Origin: Gautieria morchelliformis
Lineage: Eukaryota > Basidiomycota > Agaricomycetes > Gomphales > Gomphaceae
Direction: 5' to 3'
DNA: 64,000 bases
Assembly (NCBI GenBank): GCA_015179125.1
Contig: WHVA01000265.1
Coordinates: forward strand, 62,001-126,000
Shown here: positions 58,919 through 64,000 of the stretch, piece after piece
Layout: the number at the start of each line of letters is the position of its first letter
Position numbering within the stretch: position 1 is the stretch's first letter
Notes under the pieces: generated by a model
The model's input: only the letters and a program-made list of their open reading frames with translations
What the model was told of the DNA's origin: nothing
Databases searched by the model: none
Made by a program: the position numbers and the translations under genes

Positions 58919-61900
58919 TTACCATCTTCCCATCTCGTATCTTTTCATCGTCTCGTCGTTCAGATGTTGTAGCCGTTTGTCGCACTCGGCCAACTCCAGA
59001 TCAGGATGATGTGTAAAAATGGTACTGTTGAACTCTCGTAGGAATCTTATTGTATTTCAACTTCTACCACGTGATATGGCGATGCACGCATTAAATGCGT
59101 TTAGACCTCCGGAGGGCGGGTTACCTATGTCGATAATGACAGGTTGCAAAGTTTGACCTTGGGCTTTGTAATCAGTAAACGCGTACGTGGCCGTGAGGGA
59201 TAACTGTCTCCTATGGATAGTACCTTTTCTCCCGTTACCGTAAGTGATCCGCATCCCTTTCTTTGATGGTTCCAAGGGTATTAAGCCGGGGCTTAATTCT
59301 TTTAGGTTTTTTATTGGAGTACTGTCGGATGAAACAAGATCAGAGCGGGAGGATAGTCTAGTTGGACGATGTTGTCTGCAGATTCCCAGTGTGATCGGCA
59401 TTCTTGTGGGTCTAGAAATATTTTTTCTACTGTTCCCTGTGTTCCATTCGCAAGGTGCGCCGATACCACCAAGTTCCATGTAAGCATTGCCTGCATTCCT
59501 TCAGCTACGTTTACCGATCGTTCCAATTGATCTTTTCCTTCTGAAGCCGCAACTAGTAATTTTTGCTGAGCTGAAAGTTCTTCTTCCTCTGTGCCTACTG
59601 TGTCCTCAGCTTGTGATATAAACATAACTTTTCCTGTTCTTCTGCAGTTCTCGTGCAGGCATGCGTCATTCCACTCCGTTCAAACTCCGTGTCGAGACAT
59701 TGTGTGGGAACTGTTGCTAATGAAAAGCCTCGCGAAAAAAGGATTAAAATCGCTTTAAAACCCTGTTTTCCCAGCTGATAGTAGCTAATACATGTGACTA
59801 TTGTTGGGAGAACTCTATTCAAATATTCCTTGAATTTCCTCTTATTTTTTCGCCATTTAACTTGGCTTCCCTGGCTCAAAAAATCCTTATTCTGTCAGGC
59901 AGAGTTATGAACCCATGCACGTCCACAACTCTGCCATAGCCGCTCAGTTTCAAACTCCGACAGGAGCTTCCCACGAACCGTAAACTCTGAGTTGCAGGCA
60001 CTCAAGCACCTACAACTCCGGTACCTTGGCTCACTCAAACTCAGCCACTGAGTCTGAATGTGTCCTCTACCGCTTACACAAGCCTGTGCAATTCAAACCC
60101 AGCTGGCACATGACTTGCATCATAGCAACCATGGCTGTGCAAGGCTGCGTACAAAGTCACACAAAGATGTACAAAGCCAAAACTAGGGTGCAGGTTTGAT
60201 AAAGCCTATTGGATGAAGGATCCTCCAAACGCAACGCTACGACACCAAATAGGCCCCTTGATGTCATAGCTGCTGTGTAGGGCTGTGCAGGACAGTGCAA
60301 GGCTGTGTAAGGCTGTGCAAACCAGGGAAGGTGATTGGCTATCTATTTCCAATTTCTTTGCACAAACACGCCGCAATAGTTACGAGGGTGTGTTTCAGCA
60401 GTGCAAATATTTACTTATGACATCACTCGCCTAATAGATAGAAGAACCCCATTTTATGTAATCCTGTGTATTTTACAATATAAAAGGAGGCCATTCTGAC
60501 CTCCTTGAACCATCATTCTAGCAATCTAACATCTTCTATCCACATGACCTCGTGTGACTTGCATCTTACTAAGCTGCTAATCCCAGCTAGGGTTATTCAC
60601 TTACTTTAGTGTCTAATTCCTTGTTAAGTAGATACTTTTCTGCTTAGCCACCTAGACTAATCCTCTGGGTGTAATTCTACAGAGTGAGTCTGTCAATTGA
60701 TAGTCTTGCCATTCGCACTCCAATACCCGAGACGATCTGATCAGTCGATTTTCCTGATTAGAGACTTTCACAAGTCACTTCTAAAACTCGTTCATCCCTC
60801 GTTTTATTGCTGTGCGCTGGTAGATTATCAGGGCAGTCCATTTATAAACTCGCCTGCTAAGTACATTCCTTTATATTTTGGAATACGCTTGGACCCCGAT
60901 AGTGTCCTTGAACCTACAGCCTTTTAGTTTATTTTTCAGTGCTGCTAAGAAACACATTGCCTTCCATCCGTATTAACTTGGACTAGTTTTTACGCGGATT
61001 GCAACCAATGTACAAATATTAAATTATTTCTGGAGTTGTGCTGCAGCATTGTTTAATATTCTTTGAGTCTCGTAAACGACATGTTCTGATAGATTGAAGT
61101 GTTAGCAATAACACCAAAGTCTTGAAGGGTTCCAAAACAGGCGTTACCAAAACAGCTTTGTCCCACGGGGGTCGAGAAAAGTCGGGGACATTGCAATTTT
61201 CATTGGTTAAGATGAGTTTTTGGAATTCGTCAATATCGTTTTCCGTGCATGCGCCGTGCTGTGATCTTTCCAAAATATATGCTCAGGGGATGTCGTCAAT
61301 TCTCTTTTGTCCTGTTAACAGTGCCACGGTTTTGAACTGGCGGAAGACATTTTGCCCTATCCCTCCCCAATACGTCACATTACATGGCATCCAGTAAAGC
61401 GCGGACGATGCATGCATGGGAGGGGGAAACTGGTGGAAATCACCCACGAGTATCACGTTTAATTTACCACCAAAAGGTAAAGTGCATGTTCCGTCATCTC
61501 CCTTGGTGAAAGAAGTTATGGCTGAAAGCAATCCTAGCTGATCTGCAATGGCCATAGACGCTTCATCAAGAACGAGATACTCCACACCTCCAATATTTTC
61601 TTCTCGTCTTTTTTTCGCTTCTCAGCTGGGCTGCTTGTGATATTCCTCTGAGGATGGGATATATATCGGCAGTGCTCCCCACCAATGTAATGTGTATCCG
61701 CTGATGTTAGATGCAGCTATACCTGTCATTCCCGTTTTTGCCAATTTGTGTCGGCAATTACGCAACATGAAAAGGTCCGTCACCATATCAATTACTGTTG
61801 ATTTGCCGACACCCCCCGAGCCCATCATTAGCATCAATAATTGTTCTGGATTTTTGCCATCCAGATTTTCTTGGAAGTGCCGGTCAATGATGCCAAAAGC

Positions 61901-62446
61901 GTGACCTTGATTGTTGGTGAGACGTGACATTCCAGCCGGGTACGACCTTGTTCCATCCACCTCCATATGTATATTTGTCAAACGGGGTTCCACCGATTGA
62001 GATGAATAGCTGCAGGTTACTTTGGGAGGTTTGATCAAAGTTTCCTGTGGGGCGTGCGTGTCCATTTCCTTTTCATTACAATACTCCTTGATCGTGCTTT
62101 GCCATTCAACATTTCTATCCATCAACTTTCCATCGGCGACGCTCATATCGTTACTTTCCAGAGACCACTGGTCGTTGTCGGAGAATATGCCGGTTTGTAC
62201 CCCAATGTTAACAGCCTGCCTCCCATGCAATATTTCCCTCGTCAGAACTACTTCCTTAGCGACCTGATCGACGTCTATCGTTGTTTCCATTCTGTCTTGG
62301 TTCACAGACCCATCTTCCTGCAGCAAATTCTCATCGTCTTCTTCGGCGATATAGTGTGAGTTAGGTGACTCCCTTTTTTTCGTGCTTGAATTCTCACAGG
62401 CATAATAGAACTGGAAATTGTCCAACATTTGTAAGGTAGCGGCCAT
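58919..62446 (-). pseudogene. Helitron-type PIF1 helicase, four stops and a 1.4-kb insertion
   Basis: Translating leftward from 62446 gives LQMLDNFQFYYACENSS, a linker, GHAFGIIDRHFQENLDGKNP, Walker A MMGSGGVGKSTVI, GMTGIAASNISGYTLHWW, the Walker B region VEYLVLDEASM, LNVILVGDFHQFPP, then HGACTENDIDEFQKLIL and PPWDKAVLVTP. Coding resumes at 59694 with EWNDACLHENC, ANGTQGTVEKIFLD, DYPPALILF and motif VI TYAFTDYKAQGQTLQP through FNACIAISRGRS, closing near MKRYEMGRW at 58919. TGA stops interrupt otherwise open sequence at 61624-61622, 61285-61283, 59682-59680 and 59059-59057. This is the C-terminal helicase half of fungal Helitron RepHel proteins; the Rep nuclease half is not found to the right. 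The intact enzyme unwinds DNA in rolling-circle transposition. Confidence 0.85.
59695..61138. mobile_element. About 1.44-kb insertion inside the helicase
   Basis: The helicase frame breaks cleanly after VLVTP (61139) and resumes at 59694 with no loss of expected residues. The insert has no coding capacity. Its flanks on the minus strand read CGCCT and TGTCT, which could be a 5-bp duplication altered by two C-to-T changes. Inside, TATAAAAGGAGG at about 60480-60491 resembles a promoter, as in a solo LTR. No clear LTR ends were fixed, and an unusually long intron is not excluded. Confidence 0.5.
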
Positions 62447-63388
62447 CCAAACTGAACTACCCTTAAGTGCTCGTTAACCCTAGTTAACCCTATTACATAT
62501 GTTAGCAACTCTGGGTTATGGCAGGGAAGGTTCGGTAGAGTTCTTAGAAAGCTAGAATCAAATACACTCTCTCAGTGAATTTATTGTCACTGATATATTA
62601 ATACAATACCTAGAATCAAATACACTACATGATTTTCAGTCAACATGCTATGTAAATATGAAAGATACTACTCGCCTCTCTCAGTGAATTTATTGTCACT
62701 GAGAGAGGAGTACAATCCTGTCTCAGAAGGCATATACATGCACCCGGCCCTTTAGCGCCCAAGGGCTCGCGCGTCGAAGTCATTTTAAACTCCGCTGGGT
62801 GCAGCCGCCTGTGAAAATAGGAATAACAGAATGAAATGGAGAGATAGGGAGTGACCCGAAAATTTCGAAAATAATCAGAGAACTGAATGCATGGTACAAG
62901 AACAATGTGAGAAAGAATTGGAACACCATACAGTAAATCGAACATATTATGCTTGATTTTGGTGCAGGAGCATAAATGCACCCAACAACATAAGTGGCCA
63001 AAATCGATAGTTCAGATTTGGGGTTTAGGTATTTAAGTGTAACTAGGGGTCTGGACCCATGCTTTCACACTGGGATAAGCCTGGGTTGGGTACAGTGCCG
63101 GGTAAAGACTGCCGGGACCCATGGTTGGGTTGAAACTTAGACTGCCGGGTACCGGTGCTGTGCAAATTATGTAAATCTATTATGTAAAACACCCACAAGG
63201 ACCCCACATGCAACTTTAAACTCCGCCGGAAACTTCCAGGCGGCCAATATCTGTCGGGTCAGAAATGGTTGACCCATTCTATGGGTCTAAAACGACGTTT
63301 AAAGATGGTTTCAAGAATAAAAAAGTTTTTCTCTTCTGTGTGACAATGGTCATGTATTTTAGTTAAGTAAAACCACCAAGTTCTTTGT
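62447..63388. other. Helicase upstream region with hairpin repeats
   Basis: The Rep part of the Helitron protein is not recognisable here. Two copies of CTCTCTCAGTGAATTTATTG, each followed by TCACTGA (62567-62593 and 62677-62701), and the word CTAGAATCAAATACACT (twice) indicate a small duplicated transposon or footprint. TTTAAACTCCGC repeats occur near 62785 and 63213. Confidence 0.4.
62675..62708. repeat. Perfect hairpin, 13-bp stem
   Basis: CCTCTCTCAGTGA (62675-62687) pairs exactly with TCACTGAGAGAGG (62696-62708) around an 8-base loop, ATTTATTG. A partial copy lies at 62567-62593. Confidence 0.8.
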
Positions 63389-63982
63389 ATGTATGCTAGA
63401 AATGTCACACATCAGGCCAGATGGAACCTGATGGCGGCACATGATGCAATCATAGAGCATCGAGTGATGCAAATGTTTCATGCAAACAAGAAACGTACGG
63501 CGAGCGACAGGTACGTGGCCAACGACCGCGTCTACCTCTCGACCCAGAACCTGACTCTACCAAAAGGAAGAGCCAGAAAACTCATCCTGTGGTACATCGG
63601 ACCCTATTGTGTTGTCGAGGCATATAACGACGCCTCGACGGTGACCCTTGAGCTTCCCGACGAGCTGAAAAGCTGTCGTATATCACCGGTCTTCCATTCA
63701 AGCCTCGTATGACGATACGAGGCTAACAACGATGAATTGTTCCCTCGTTGTGAGGCCAAGTCATTTTATGACTTTGGAGCAAATGATGACGAGGAGTGGC
63801 TCATAGACGAGATTATCACACATCAATGGATAAACTCGATGGACCTGGAGTTCCAGGTCCGCTGGACCCTAGGTGACGTGACATGGGAGCCCATGTCGTC
63901 GTGCAAGGATCTTGAAGCTCTAGATAGCTATCTAGAGCTCCGGGGGGTGGGCAAGCCACGTGACCTCCCCAAGCACCGCTAG
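63389..63982 (+). pseudogene. Ty3/gypsy integrase end with chromodomain
   Basis: The plus frame reads HQARWNLMAAHDAIIEHRVM and NKKRTASDRYVANDRVYLST, then KLILWYIGPYCVVEAYNDAS and ISPVFHSSLV, the known C-terminal end of chromovirus integrases. A TGA at 63710-63712 follows, after which the same frame continues RYEANNDELFP and a chromodomain, EEWLIDEIITHQWINSMDLE..FQVRWTLGDVTWEP. The stop at the end of the chromodomain region is natural. The chromodomain guides insertion into marked chromatin. Only this 3' piece of pol is present; upstream integrase, RT and protease are missing. It is not obviously the same copy as the gag at the left edge, which lies on the other strand. Confidence 0.85.
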
Positions 63983-64000
63983 ATGCGTCTGTCACGTGCA

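Noticed and set aside
59893..60681. TG..CA block proposed as a solo LTR within the helicase insertion
   Set aside because: Flanking 5-bp words do not match (TATTC against GAGTG) and the true ends could not be fixed, so only the larger insertion is reported.

Overview
The window is genomic DNA of a filamentous basidiomycete, most likely an Agaricomycete. Every intact gene is split by introns of roughly 35-75 nt with GT..AG ends. The gene set is typical of mushroom-forming fungi: a Rif1-type telomere/replication factor, a transaldolase, a KH-domain splicing-type protein, an HMG-CoA reductase, a cytosolic prolyl-tRNA synthetase, a seven-pass membrane protein, a GPI-anchored secreted protein and a STAND/NLR-ankyrin gene. 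No bacterial operon, CRISPR, rRNA or tRNA signal was seen.

Layout. 1-3.9 kb: a Ty3/gypsy element (LTR plus gag, minus strand, running off the left edge) that appears to have landed in a Tad-like LINE. 4.5-5.5 kb: a short forkhead-domain gene. 7.8-11.4 kb: a decaying NLR (N-terminal domain, NACHT, ankyrins) with near-identical 99-bp ankyrin units. 11.4-17.1 kb: GC-rich gene-poor DNA with a 5'-truncated LINE inserted in a minisatellite. 17.2-18.5 kb: a seven-exon membrane-protein gene. 18.5-25.8 kb: gene-poor DNA with local duplications. 25.8-41.3 kb: the housekeeping core, in the order RIF1 (-), transaldolase (+), KH protein (+), HMG-CoA reductase (-). 43-45.2 kb: a copia gag-protease remnant and a broken hemerythrin-like gene. 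47-52.7 kb: prolyl-tRNA synthetase (+), GPI-anchored protein (-), single-pass membrane protein (-). 52.9-64 kb: a transposon graveyard with a perfect fold-back insertion, a pogo-like transposase, an uncharacterised gene beside a Helitron-type PIF1 helicase, and a chromodomain gypsy remnant.

The core genes have unrelated housekeeping roles: genome maintenance, pentose phosphate pathway, RNA processing, sterol/isoprenoid synthesis and translation. They are not a pathway cluster. The most interesting material is in the accessory DNA: a 67-bp-armed palindrome with 12-bp target-site duplications copied from a Helitron-linked gene, that gene itself, the NLR with recently amplified ankyrin repeats, and an apparent excess of C/G to T/A-type stop codons in transposon genes. 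Exon boundaries were worked out by hand from splice consensus, reading phase and remembered family similarity; nothing was searched or computed.
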